Shown here piece after piece: positions 31,945 to 40,862 of a DNA stretch of 64,000 nt; within the stretch, counting starts at the first letter, position 1, and every line of letters begins with the position of its first letter. The stretch is taken from NCBI RefSeq assembly GCF_016862935.1, contig NZ_BONX01000018.1, positions 186,001 through 250,000 of the forward strand, read 5' to 3'. The notes beneath the pieces are model-generated. The model was given only the letters and a program-made list of their open reading frames with translations. It searched no databases and had not been told where the DNA came from. Made by a program: the position numbers and the translations under genes. The stretch is from Plantactinospora mayteni. Lineage in GTDB: Bacteria > Actinomycetota > Actinomycetes > Mycobacteriales > Micromonosporaceae.

Positions 31945-32961
31945 TCAGGTGGAGGCGCGTAGTACGAGTTCGGTGGGGAGCAGGACGGTCGGCTCGATCC
32001 GCTCCCCGGCGGCGAGCCGGAGCAGTTGGCGGGTCATCGTCCGGCCGAGATCCTGGATCGGCTGCCGTACGGTGCTCAGCGGCGGGTCCGTGTAGCCGGC
32101 CAGTTCGATGTCGTCGAAACCGATCAGCGCCACGTCCTCCGGCACCCGCCGTCCCGCCTCGCGCAGCGTACGGAGTGCGCCGTGCGCCATCAGGTCGGAG
32201 GCGACGAAGACCGCGTCCAGGGTCGGCTCCCGGGCCAGGAGCTGCCGCATCGCGACCGCCCCGGACTCCCGGGTGAAGTCGCCGAACGCCTCGACCTGCC
32301 GGTGTCCGGTGTCCCGGAGTTCGGCCCGGTAGCCGGCGAGCCGGTCGATCCCGGCCACCATGTCCTGCGGGCCGGCGATGGTGGCGATCCGCTGCCGGCC
32401 CGACCTCAGCAGGTGCCGGACCGCGCCGCGTACCCCGGCGACGTGGTCGACGTCGACGTACGGCACCGGGACGGGCGGCTCGCCGAGTGGGCGCCCGCTG
32501 CACACCACCGGCAGCCCCGCCTGGGCGAGCGCGCCGGGCAGCGGGTCGGCGCCGTGCAGGGAGGCGAAGAGTACGCCATCCACGTGCCCGCCCATCGCGT
32601 AGCGCTCGACCCGCTCGTGGCTGGCCGCCGACTCGGCCAGGGTCAGCACGAGCTGCTTGCCGGCGGCCTCCAGCTCCCGGCTGACCCCGAGGATGATCCC
32701 GGGGAACACCTGGTCGTCGGAGAAGACCCGGGTGGACGCCTCCGGCAGGATCAGAGCCACCGAGTCGGTCTGCTGGGTGACCAGGCTGCGCGCCGCGAGG
32801 TTGGGTACGTAGCCCAGCTCCCGTACCGCCCGCCGGACCGCCTGTTGGATCGGCTCGGCGACCGTGGTCGAGCCGTTCACCACCCGGGACACGGTGGCCC
32901 GGGACACCCCGGCCCGTTGAGCCACCGCCTCCAGCGTGGGCCGCGCGCGGGTCACCGCCAT
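31945..32961 (-). CDS. LacI-family sugar-responsive repressor
   Basis: This is a 338-residue protein with the LacI HTH and hinge at residues 8-60 (TLEAVAQRAGVSRATVSRVV; ELGYVPNLAARSL) and a periplasmic-binding-protein-like effector domain to the end. No sugar gene lies beside it, so the effector is unknown. The ATG follows GAGGAG. Confidence 0.88.
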   Translation of the reverse strand: MAVTRARPTLEAVAQRAGVSRATVSRVVNGSTTVAEPIQQAVRRAVRELGYVPNLAARSLVTQQTDSVALILPEASTRVFSDDQVFPGIILGVSRELEAAGKQLVLTLAESAASHERVERYAMGGHVDGVLFASLHGADPLPGALAQAGLPVVCSGRPLGEPPVPVPYVDVDHVAGVRGAVRHLLRSGRQRIATIAGPQDMVAGIDRLAGYRAELRDTGHRQVEAFGDFTRESGAVAMRQLLAREPTLDAVFVASDLMAHGALRTLREAGRRVPEDVALIGFDDIELAGYTDPPLSTVRQPIQDLGRTMTRQLLRLAAGERIEPTVLLPTELVLRAST

Positions 32962-33087
32962 CTCCGCTCCTCAGCTCAGCCGCCGGGAAAATGGTTCCAC
33001 GCGCGCCTGAAGGTCAACAACCCCGTCGGCGGGCGCCGAACCCTCGACCACGACACGCCCGGCTCGCGTGGCCCGGTCCGCCTCCGG

Positions 33088-33849
33088 TCAGCCGACGCGC
33101 AGCCCCTCCAACAGCCCGGCGTCGCCAGCCACGTCGAGGGCGTCGAAGCCGAGCCGGCCCCAGAGGGCCAGCAGCAGGTCGCTGGCCGTACCCGAGATCT
33201 GCGCCCGGGCGTGGTGGTCGTCGCTGTCCAGGATCGTGTCGGTGTCCAGCAGGGCGATCCCGGCACCGCGCAGCCGCAGGTACCACTCCTGGCCGGCGTC
33301 GGTCGCGACCAGGTGGACCACCCCGTGGAACGGCTGGTCGGAGGCGCGGCGGCCGGCCGGCAGATGGGTGTCGAGCACCTCGTCGACCCCGTCCGCCGCG
33401 AGCTTGGTCTCGATCGGCTCGCCGGCGGCGGCCGCCATCTGCGCGTCCCAGCGGTGCACCGCGGTCTCCTGCGCCATCCGGCGGTGCCAGAACCCGGCCT
33501 TCTTCGGCTGGGGTGCGTAGTTCCAGGCCGGCGCCTCCGGGTCGACCCCGTCCAGCACGGCCATGAGCTGGTCGAACTCCTGCCGCCACCACTCCACGGC
33601 CGCCGGCCCCGTCGGCAGGCCCGGAGGTACCGTGAGCGGGTCGGCCCGCTCGGTGCTGCCTCGGCTCACGATGCCCCGGGCCCGGGCGTAGACCGACCCG
33701 AGGTGGTGCACCAGATCGGTCATGGTCCACTCGGGACAGGACGGCACCCGGATGTCGAGCGGCGCCTCGGCGACCGTGGCGCCGAAGGTCGGCCCCTCGG
33801 CGCGGAGCGCCCCGATCCAGAAGTCCTTGGTGCCGTGCAGTCTGGTCAT
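33088..33849 (-). CDS. Maleylpyruvate isomerase-family, mycothiol-dependent enzyme (DinB-like)
   Basis: From ATG 33849 (after GGGAGGA) this is a 253-residue protein. The metal-binding His are in MTDLVHHLG and AQETAVHRWDAQ, a DinB/MDMPI pattern. A C-terminal MDMPI-C-type domain includes ISGTASDLLLALWGR. The family uses mycothiol or is uncharacterised; the presence of mshA in this window makes mycothiol available. The substrate is unknown. Confidence 0.85.
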   Translation of the reverse strand: MTRLHGTKDFWIGALRAEGPTFGATVAEAPLDIRVPSCPEWTMTDLVHHLGSVYARARGIVSRGSTERADPLTVPPGLPTGPAAVEWWRQEFDQLMAVLDGVDPEAPAWNYAPQPKKAGFWHRRMAQETAVHRWDAQMAAAAGEPIETKLAADGVDEVLDTHLPAGRRASDQPFHGVVHLVATDAGQEWYLRLRGAGIALLDTDTILDSDDHHARAQISGTASDLLLALWGRLGFDALDVAGDAGLLEGLRVG

Positions 33850-33913
33850 GACGATCCTCCCGTGCCACCGGGCCGCCACCGGCCGGGCTGTCTCTCAGCC
33901 TAGGGTGAATGGT

Positions 33914-35002
33914 GTGCCAGACGTTAACGCCCGCCCGATAACTGCCGCCGACTCCGCCGATCCCGCACGATTGGCCGGATATACGACCCTGCGGCTCGGC
34001 GGCGCGCCCCGGCGACTTGTCACCGTCACCCGAACGGATGACATCCCGGGAAGACTCCGCGAGGCCGAGCTGCGGGACGAACCCGTCCTGGTGCTGGCCG
34101 GCGGCAGCAACGTGGTGGTCGCGGACGAGGGATTCCCCGGCACGGTACTGCTGGTCCGGTCGCGGGGCTTCGAGGTGGTCGCCGAGGACGAGGCGGCGGT
34201 GACCATCCGGGTGGCGGCCGGCGAGCCGTGGGACGACCTCGTCGCGGCCACCGTCGAGGCCGGCTGGTCGGGGGTGGAGTGCCTCTCCGGCATCCCCGGG
34301 TCGGCCGGCGCCACCCCGATCCAGAACGTCGGGGCGTACGGGCAGGAGGTCGCGGAGACGGTCGCCGGGGTCGAGGCGTACGACCGGCTGACCGGCGAGG
34401 TGATCCGGATGAGCGCGGCCGAGTGCGCCTTCGGGTACCGGTCCAGCGTCTTCAAGTACAACGACCGGGCGACGGTGCTCACCGTCGACTTCCGGCTGCT
34501 CCGCTCGACGCTCTCCGCTCCGGTGCGCTACGCCGAGCTGGCCCGGGCGCTCGGGGTGGAGGTCGGTGACCGGGTGCCGCTCGGTGACGCCCGGTCGGCC
34601 GTACGCGCGCTGCGCGCCGGCAAGGGCATGGTGCTGGATCCGGCCGACCCGGACACCCGCTCGGTCGGGTCGTTCTTCACCAATCCGGTGCTGGACGCCG
34701 GGGCGTACCAGGCACTGCGGGACCGGGCCGCCGGGCTGGGTGAGCCACCGTCCTGGCCCAGCACGGGCGGCACGGTGAAGATCAGCGCCGCGTGGCTGAT
34801 CGACAAGGCGGGTTATCCGAAGGGCTACCAGGGGCCGGGCGGGGTGGCCATCTCCTCCAAGCACACCCTGGCGCTGACCAACCGGGACGGCGGCTCGACC
34901 GGGGCTCTGCTGGCGCTGGCCCGGGAGATCCGCGACGGGGTGCACGACCGGTTCGGCGCCACCCTGCACCCGGAGCCGGTACTGGTCAACTGCGCCCTCT
35001 GA
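33914..35002 (+). CDS. murB: UDP-N-acetylenolpyruvoylglucosamine reductase
   Basis: This is a 362-residue FAD enzyme of peptidoglycan precursor synthesis. FAD-binding is seen in LVLAGGSNVVVADEGFPGTV and GIPGSAGATPIQNVGAYGQE. The catalytic Ser is in GYRSSVFK, and the late Glu region is LHPEPVLVN. The length and YRSS motif fit a type I MurB. The GTG start at 33914 lies 7 nt after TAGGGT (leaderless). Confidence 0.93.
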   Translation: MPDVNARPITAADSADPARLAGYTTLRLGGAPRRLVTVTRTDDIPGRLREAELRDEPVLVLAGGSNVVVADEGFPGTVLLVRSRGFEVVAEDEAAVTIRVAAGEPWDDLVAATVEAGWSGVECLSGIPGSAGATPIQNVGAYGQEVAETVAGVEAYDRLTGEVIRMSAAECAFGYRSSVFKYNDRATVLTVDFRLLRSTLSAPVRYAELARALGVEVGDRVPLGDARSAVRALRAGKGMVLDPADPDTRSVGSFFTNPVLDAGAYQALRDRAAGLGEPPSWPSTGGTVKISAAWLIDKAGYPKGYQGPGGVAISSKHTLALTNRDGGSTGALLALAREIRDGVHDRFGATLHPEPVLVNCAL

Positions 35003-35055
35003 CGGCCAGCTCGACCGCACCCCTCGGCCAACTCAACCGCGCCAGCCGAGGGCCA

Positions 35056-35140
35056 GCCCGGGCACACCGCACCCGATAGCCGGCCCACGCCCGGGCATAC
35101 CGCACCCGAGAGCCGGCCCGCGCCCGGGCACACCCGAGCT
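35056..35140. repeat. 33-bp tandem repeat, about two and a half copies
   Basis: Units starting GCCCGGGCACACCGCACCCG lie at 35056-35088 and 35089-35121, with a partial copy after that. They fill the gap between convergent murB and the methyltransferase gene. Confidence 0.8.
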
Positions 35141-36143
35141 ACCGCCGCGCTTCCGACGGGCCGTCGGCGGGTGGCGCCACCGCCGACCACGGCACGGTCA
35201 CCTCGCCGAGCCGCCACCGGGCCGGCCGGTCCAGTACGGGCCAGCCGGCCGCGCGGACCGCGTCGACCGTACGCCGCCAGCGCTGGCGGGGCCCGAAGGT
35301 GGCGTACGGGGCCGCGTCCCGCCAGCCCTCCTCCAACGCCCGGATCAGCGCGTGTACGCCCGTCCCCGGCACGTTGTGGTGGATCAGCGCCTTCGGCAGC
35401 CGCTCGGCCAGCGTGGCCGGACTGTCGAGTGTGCGGAGCCGGGCGGCCAGGGTCAGCGAGCGGGGGCCGCTGGCGTCGACGAGTAGCCAGCTCGCCAGCC
35501 GGCCCAGCTCGTCACAGGTCCCCTCGACCAGCACCCCGCCCGGTCGCAGCGCCCCGGTCATCGCCCGCCAGGCAGGCTCGACCTCCGGCTCGGCGTACTG
35601 CCGCAGCACGTTGAACGCCCGGACCAGCACCGGGCGCAGCCCGGCCAGCTCGAAGCCGCCCCGGCCGAAGGCCAGCCCGGGCGGGTCGGCGGCGGGCGCG
35701 GCGGCGGCGACGCGTACCGGATCGATCTCCAGCCCGACCACCCGGACATCCGGCCGGACGGCGGCGGCCAACCTGGCCCGCAGTTCGACCACGGTGACCG
35801 GGCTGGCGCCGTAGCCGAGGTCCACCACCAGCGGATCACGGGTGTCCCGGAGCAGGTCGGCACAGGTCGCCGCAATCCAGTTGTCCACCCGGCGCAGCCG
35901 GTTGGGGTTGGTGGTGCCCCGGGTCACCGCTCCGACCGGGCGGACCGCGCCGCCGCGACCCGGACCGGCCGGTGCACCGCCGCGCCGGCCGATCGACGCG
36001 GCCGGTCGAGCCGGTCGACCGGGCGCACCGGCTCCCGGATCTGCTCGCCTGGGAACACCGGCTTCCGGTTCACCTCGAACGGGCACCCCGGCGCCCGGGT
36101 CACCGGCGGTGGGGTCCGACCGCTGCGGCGGCACCCGGCTCAC
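35139..36143 (-). CDS. SAM-dependent methyltransferase-like protein
   Basis: This is a 334-residue protein. The first ~70 residues are a Pro/Gly/Ala/Arg-rich extension with repeated GAGVP/GAGAP units. The remaining ~260 residues carry a Rossmann methyltransferase pattern (VVDLGYGASPVTVVELRARL, then VVGLEIDPVRV and a GGVLVEGTCDE loop). The substrate is unknown. The GTG start at 36143 overlaps the SDR stop (GTGA), so the two are coupled; a start near 35932, just before RGTTNPNRL, is an alternative that would drop the extension. Confidence 0.72.
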   Translation of the reverse strand: MSRVPPQRSDPTAGDPGAGVPVRGEPEAGVPRRADPGAGAPGRPARPAASIGRRGGAPAGPGRGGAVRPVGAVTRGTTNPNRLRRVDNWIAATCADLLRDTRDPLVVDLGYGASPVTVVELRARLAAAVRPDVRVVGLEIDPVRVAAAAPAADPPGLAFGRGGFELAGLRPVLVRAFNVLRQYAEPEVEPAWRAMTGALRPGGVLVEGTCDELGRLASWLLVDASGPRSLTLAARLRTLDSPATLAERLPKALIHHNVPGTGVHALIRALEEGWRDAAPYATFGPRQRWRRTVDAVRAAGWPVLDRPARWRLGEVTVPWSAVAPPADGPSEARR

Positions 36144-36919
36144 GCCCCGGTGTCGGTCCCGACCCGGTGCACCTTGTGCTGGGCCGCCTGGGCCAGCGGG
36201 CGGACCACCAGCCGGTCCACGTTGACGTGCTGCGGCCGGGTGGCGCACCAGGCGATGCAGTCGGCCACGTCGTCGGCGACCAGCGGCTCGGCGACTCCGG
36301 CGTAGACCGCCGCCGCCCGCTGGGTGTCCCCGTCGAAGCGGACCAGCCCGAACTCCTCGGTCCGGACCATGCCCGGGTCGATCTCGACCACCCGGACCGG
36401 CCGTCCACATAGTTCCAGCCGCAGCGTCTCGGCCAGCGCCGTCTGGGCGTGCTTCGCCGCCGCGTAACCGCCGCCGCCCTCGTAGACGATCAGGCCGGCG
36501 GTGGAGCTGAGCACCACCACCGTGCCGGCGCCGGAGGACTCCAGCGCGGGCAGCAGCGCCTGGGTGACCCGGAGCGTGCCGAGCACGTTGACGTCGTACA
36601 TCCACTGCCAGTCGGCGACCGAGCCCGACTCGACCGGATCCACGCCGCGCGCGCCACCGGCGTTGTTGACCAGCAGGGTGACCGGCCCGCCCAGCCTTCC
36701 GGCGGCGGCGGCCAGCTCCGCCACCGACCCGTCCGAGGTGACGTCGCAGGTCTGCGCGGTCGCCGTACCCCCGGACCGGCGGATCTCCTCGACCAGGGCG
36801 TCCAGCCGGTCGGCCCGGCGGGCGGCGGCGAGCACGGAGAAGCCCTCGGCGGCCAGCCGGCGGGCCGTGGCGGCACCGATTCCGCTGGACGCACCGGTGA
36901 CGATCGCGACAGGGGTCAT
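36140..36919 (-). CDS. Short-chain dehydrogenase/reductase
   Basis: This is a 259-residue classical SDR with TGASSGIG (8-15), NNAG (84-87), Ser137/138, and Tyr151-xxx-Lys155 in GGGGYAAAKHA. From memory, the M. tuberculosis gene Rv0484c beside mshA is also an SDR, so the pairing is conserved. The substrate is unknown. The start ATG 36919 lies 6 nt after CAGAAT on the minus strand. Confidence 0.88.
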   Translation of the reverse strand: MTPVAIVTGASSGIGAATARRLAAEGFSVLAAARRADRLDALVEEIRRSGGTATAQTCDVTSDGSVAELAAAAGRLGGPVTLLVNNAGGARGVDPVESGSVADWQWMYDVNVLGTLRVTQALLPALESSGAGTVVVLSSTAGLIVYEGGGGYAAAKHAQTALAETLRLELCGRPVRVVEIDPGMVRTEEFGLVRFDGDTQRAAAVYAGVAEPLVADDVADCIAWCATRPQHVNVDRLVVRPLAQAAQHKVHRVGTDTGA

Positions 36920-37104
36920 CGGGACATTCTGGCCCAAGCCGTCCCGATGCCGTGGCCTGGGCCCGAATGAGGTCGGTCACCTCCTCGGGCGCCCGGACGA
37001 TTGGCGGTCGCCCGATGGGGAAGATGACACCCACCACGGTGGTTGCTCTGTGAGGTGACCCGGTCGTGCGGGGTCGGCGCAACACGTTGACAGAAGGAGC
37101 GGAC

Positions 37105-38478
37105 GTGGCGGAACTGCACACCGGGGTAGCCCGGCAACGAGGCATCCAACCGTGGCCGACGCCGCGACGCATCGCGACCCTCTCCGTGCACACCTCACCG
37201 CTGCACCAACCCGGCACCGGCGACGCCGGTGGGATGAACGTCTACATCGTCGAGGTCTCCCGGCGGCTGGCCGAGGCCGGGGTCGAGGTCGAGATCTTCA
37301 CCCGGGCCACCTCCAGCGACCTGCCGCCGGTGGTCGAGATGGCCCCCGGGGTGACGGTCCGGCACGTCACGTCCGGCCCCTTCGAGGGACTGGCCAAGGA
37401 GGAGCTGCCCGGCCAGCTCTGTGCCTTCACCGCCGGCGTACTCCGGGCCGAGGCCGCCCGCCCGCCCGGCTTCTACGACCTCATCCACTCGCACTACTGG
37501 CTCTCCGGACAGGTGGGCTGGCTGGCCAAGGAGCGCTGGGGGGTGCCGCTGGTGCACACCGCGCACACCCTGGCCAAGGTGAAGAACGCCCGGCTCGCCG
37601 AGGGGGACCGGCCCGAGCCGAAGGCACGGGTGATCGGCGAGGAGCAGGTGGTGGCCGAGGCCGACCGGCTGGTCGCGAACACCACGGTCGAGGCCCGGGA
37701 CCTGATCTCCCGGTACGACGCCGACCCGGAACGGGTCGAGGTGGTCCGCCCCGGCGTCGACCTGGACCGGTTCACCCCGTCCCCGGCCGGACTGGAGGAG
37801 GCGGTCCGGCTCGCCGCCCGGCGGCGGTTGGGGCTGCCCGAACGGGGCACGATCGTCGCCTTCGTCGGCCGGATCCAGCCGCTGAAGGCGCCGGACGTGC
37901 TGCTGCACGCGCTCGCCGAGCTGTGGAGCTGGCAGCCCGGGACCGCCGAGACGGTCACCGTGGTGATCGCGGGCGGGCCGAGCGGCAGCGGGCTGGACCA
38001 GCCGACCTCGCTGATCGAACTCGCCGGCAAGCTCGGTGTCGGCGGTGCGGTGCGGTTCCTGCCGCCGCAGACCGGCGACGACCTGCCGGCGCTCTACCGG
38101 GCCGCCGACCTGGTGGCGGTGCCGTCGCACAACGAGTCGTTCGGCCTGGTCGCCCTGGAGGCACAGGCCTGCGGTACCCCGGTGGTCGCCGCCGCGGTGG
38201 GCGGTCTGGTCACCGCCGTCCGGGACGGCAGCAGCGGCGTACTCGTCGACGGGCACCATCCGCGCGACTGGGCCCGGGTACTCGGCGGCCTGCTGGCCGC
38301 GCCACGGCGGCGGGCCGAGCTGTCCCGGGGGGCGGTCGAGCACGCCCGCGCCTTCTCCTGGGCGCGTACCGCGAGCGGGCTGCTCGGGGTCTACCGTGAG
38401 GCGGTGGCGGAGTACCGTGACCGGCTCGCGTCCGAGCTGGCGGACGGCACGGCGACGCTCCCGCTGGCGACCTGCTGA
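37105..38478 (+). CDS. mshA: D-inositol-3-phosphate glycosyltransferase (mycothiol biosynthesis, first step)
   Basis: This is a 457-residue GT4 enzyme. The N-terminal [20 protein letters not shown] is characteristic of MshA, and the C-terminal half has [15 protein letters not shown] and the [20 protein letters not shown] donor-binding motif. It joins GlcNAc to 1L-inositol-3-phosphate. The GTG start at 37105 is chosen for the AAGGAG site 7 nt upstream. It is followed by the YbjN gene, as in mycobacteria. Confidence 0.94.
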   Translation: MAELHTGVARQRGIQPWPTPRRIATLSVHTSPLHQPGTGDAGGMNVYIVEVSRRLAEAGVEVEIFTRATSSDLPPVVEMAPGVTVRHVTSGPFEGLAKEELPGQLCAFTAGVLRAEAARPPGFYDLIHSHYWLSGQVGWLAKERWGVPLVHTAHTLAKVKNARLAEGDRPEPKARVIGEEQVVAEADRLVANTTVEARDLISRYDADPERVEVVRPGVDLDRFTPSPAGLEEAVRLAARRRLGLPERGTIVAFVGRIQPLKAPDVLLHALAELWSWQPGTAETVTVVIAGGPSGSGLDQPTSLIELAGKLGVGGAVRFLPPQTGDDLPALYRAADLVAVPSHNESFGLVALEAQACGTPVVAAAVGGLVTAVRDGSSGVLVDGHHPRDWARVLGGLLAAPRRRAELSRGAVEHARAFSWARTASGLLGVYREAVAEYRDRLASELADGTATLPLATC

Positions 38479-38552
38479 ACGCCCTGCGTACGCGTGTCGC
38501 GCTGGACGTCGCGTTGCCACGGCACGGCCCGGACCGGAAGGTGGGCGGCAAG

Positions 38553-39080
38553 ATGGTGGAGTCTCGGGCGGAGATCGGTCGGCTGATCGAGTCGGTCTGT
38601 GCCGACCGGGAGCTGGCCTGCGAGCCGACCGGTGAACACTCGTATGCGGTCACCCTGCCCGGTACGCACAAGCTCAAGACGGTCTGCAACCTGATCGTCG
38701 GGGAGCACTCGCTGCGGGTCGAGGCGTTCGTGATGCGCCAGCCGGACGAGCGGCGCGAGGAACTCTTCACCTGGCTGTTGCGGCGCAACGCCCGGATGTA
38801 CGGCGTGGCGTTCTCCGTCGACGCGGTCGGTGACGTCTACCTGACCGGCCGGGTGGGCCTGGCCGGGGTGACCGAGGAGGAGTTGGACCGCCTCTTCGGC
38901 TCCGTACTGACCTACGCGGACGAGTCGTTCGACACCATGCTGGAGATCGGCTTCGGTACGGCGATCCGCCGGGAGTGGGAGTGGCGGGTCAGCCGGGGCG
39001 AGTCGTTGGCGAACCTGCGAGCGTTCGCGCACCTCTTCGAGCGTTCGGCGACGGAAAACTCGGGTTTGGACCGCCCCTGA
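38553..39080 (+). CDS. YbjN-domain protein
   Basis: This is a 175-residue protein with a YbjN/type III secretion chaperone-like fold (LACEPTGEHSYAVTLPGTHK; LFTWLLRRNARMYGVAFSVD). From memory, it is the orthologue of M. tuberculosis Rv0487, always next to mshA. Its role is unknown. The ATG at 38553 follows a GGAAGGTGG site. Confidence 0.82.
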   Translation: MVESRAEIGRLIESVCADRELACEPTGEHSYAVTLPGTHKLKTVCNLIVGEHSLRVEAFVMRQPDERREELFTWLLRRNARMYGVAFSVDAVGDVYLTGRVGLAGVTEEELDRLFGSVLTYADESFDTMLEIGFGTAIRREWEWRVSRGESLANLRAFAHLFERSATENSGLDRP

Positions 39081-39167
39081 CGGGTATGCCCCGGCGGCGG
39101 CACCAGGATGTGGCGATGGCCGCGCCGCCTGCCGAGGTCAGACTGTCAGAGGGAGCGTGAGGATCTC

Positions 39168-40304
39168 ATGGCTCAGCGGAACAGTTCCGGTCGCGGCGCA
39201 ACCGCGACCGCGACGAAGCGCCGATCCAGCAGCAGTACGGGTGACATCAACGAGCGCAAGATCAGCTTGATGAAGGTCGACGACATCCGGGGACAGCTCA
39301 GGAAACGCGGCATTTCAGGTATATCCGCGCTTCGCAAGATGGATCTGGTGAAGAGCCTGGTCCGGACGCTGAAAGCCGAGGGCCGGGGCGGTACGACCGG
39401 CCGGAAGGCCACGGCGGCGCCGGCCCGGAAGACGACCGCGAAGAAGGCGCCGGCCAAGCGGGCGACCGCGAAGAAGGCACCGTCACGTACGGTCGCGGCG
39501 AAGAAGGCGCCGGCCCGGAAGACCACCACGGCCCGGGCGACCGCGAAGAAGGCGCCGGCCAAGCGAGCGCCCGCGAAGAAGGCGCCGGCCAAGCGGGCCA
39601 CCGCGAAGAAGGCGCCCGCCCGCAAGGCCCCCGCGAAGAAGGCTCCGGCCCGCAAGACGGTGGCCGCCGCCCGGAAGGCGCCGGCCCGCAAGGTGACCTC
39701 CGCCCGGACGGGTGGCGCCCAGCGGACCGCCACGGCGCCGGCCCGGAAGGCTCCCGGCGCCCGCGCGACGGGTCCGGCCAAGACGGCCGGCACCCGGGCG
39801 ACCGGTCCGGCCAAGACGACCGGAGCCCGGAAGGGTACGACCGCCGGGAAGAGCACCACGGCCGCTCGCAAGACGACCGGAGCCCGGAAGCCGAGCGCCG
39901 CACCGGCCCGGAAGGCGAACGGGGCCCGGAAGTCCACCTCGACCGGTGGCGGGAAGTCGAAGTCGCTGAAGTACGCCCAGCCGATCGCCTCGCCGCAGGA
40001 CACCCCGGAGCGTCCGGGGCGGAGCCTGGTGACCCAGGACCACGACGTGATCCGGCGCTGGGCGGAGGGCCGGAACGCCCAACCGGCCACGATCGAGGGC
40101 ACCGAACGCGAGGGTCGGCTCGGCGTACTGACGTTTGACTTCCCCGGTTGGCGGGAAGGCGGACGACTGAAGCCGGTCAGCTGGGACGAGTGGTTCCACA
40201 CCTTCGACCTACGCCAACTGAATTTCATTTACCAGGAGCAGCTTTCCGACGGTCGGCAGAGCAACTTCTTCCGTACCGAATCGCCGATGCGCGAGGACGG
40301 CTGA
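39168..40304 (+). CDS. Histone-H1-like nucleoid protein with SAP/Rho-N head and a conserved C-terminal domain
   Basis: This is a 378-residue protein. Residues about 30-65 hold a SAP/Rho-N-like helix-extended-helix (KVDDIRGQLRKRGISGISAL). Residues about 75-265 are a basic Lys/Arg/Ala/Pro/Thr tract with many KKAPAK and RKAPAK repeats, like histone H1 or HupB tails, and should bind DNA. The last ~100 residues are a non-repetitive domain (DHDVIRRWAEGRNAQPATIE; WDEWFHTFDLRQLNFIYQEQ) that I know only as a conserved unknown. A GAGGA site precedes the ATG. Confidence 0.8.
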   Translation: MAQRNSSGRGATATATKRRSSSSTGDINERKISLMKVDDIRGQLRKRGISGISALRKMDLVKSLVRTLKAEGRGGTTGRKATAAPARKTTAKKAPAKRATAKKAPSRTVAAKKAPARKTTTARATAKKAPAKRAPAKKAPAKRATAKKAPARKAPAKKAPARKTVAAARKAPARKVTSARTGGAQRTATAPARKAPGARATGPAKTAGTRATGPAKTTGARKGTTAGKSTTAARKTTGARKPSAAPARKANGARKSTSTGGGKSKSLKYAQPIASPQDTPERPGRSLVTQDHDVIRRWAEGRNAQPATIEGTEREGRLGVLTFDFPGWREGGRLKPVSWDEWFHTFDLRQLNFIYQEQLSDGRQSNFFRTESPMREDG

Positions 40305-40733
40305 GTTCCGGGTGGGTGGACCGGGAATGTTCCGGGGTACCTGCGGTGTTGCACAACGATGGCGCCGGAAATCGATCGCCCTTGGATGTGATGGGCGAGA
40401 CAGAGTTACCGGCTTGTGTCGGTCATCCGGCGACAACTAACGTTATTGCACGCGCCACGCTCGGAAGCGTTCGGGGGAACGGCAGATCGCGCAGATCTGT
40501 GCACCGGGCACTGGCGCTGGGGGACGGGTGGCAGTCGAAGCCGTTGGGGGACGGCGCCGCCACCTGTAACCGGCGGTGTGTGCGGGCGACGTTTACGGGG
40601 GTGAACGTCGCCCGCCGCCGCCGGTCCACCCTGTCCGGTCTCGTTACCCGGCGGTGAAATCCCTTGTCGCCCACCGCGTCGTCGCGGTGTCGATCTCGAC
40701 GACCTCTCCGTTGCCCGCTACGCCGATTCCCCG
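40305..40733. other. 429-bp region without a gene between the H1-like gene and the M23 remnant
   Basis: I see no coding sequence here. The first 200 bp are relatively AT-rich for this genome. A strong inverted repeat lies at 40582-40615. The stretch ends at the peptidase remnant. Confidence 0.6.
40582..40615. terminator. Inverted repeat between convergent genes, likely bidirectional terminator
   Basis: GCGGGCGACGTTTA (starting 40582) pairs with TGAACGTCGCCCGC (ending 40615), with one mismatch and a 6-nt loop. It is located between the H1-like gene and the convergent MFS gene. Confidence 0.6.
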
Positions 40734-40862
40734 TCAGGCGAGCCAGGTGAACGGAATTCCCCGCGCGACGTCCGGATCCGGATTGTCCGTCAACTGGAAG
40801 TGGACATGTGGTTCGGTCGAGTTGCCGGAATTCCCGCACTCCGCAACCGGCTGCCCGACGAC
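40734..40862 (-). pseudogene. C-terminal remnant of an M23 family metallopeptidase
   Basis: A 42-codon frame closing at 40734 reads VVGQPVAECGNSGNSTEPHV and then HFQLTDNPDPDVARGIPF. This is the end of a LytM/M23 endopeptidase, with the zinc-ligand HxH (PHVHFQ). No start or upstream M23 part is present. The upper part lies out of frame inside the 3' end of the MFS gene, so the rest of the peptidase gene has been lost at a rearrangement junction. Confidence 0.7.

Noticed and set aside
40423-40839. 138-codon minus-strand frame between the H1-like gene and the MFS gene
   Set aside because: It is Arg/Pro/Ser-rich without recognisable residues. It crosses the inverted repeat and the M23 remnant in a different frame.
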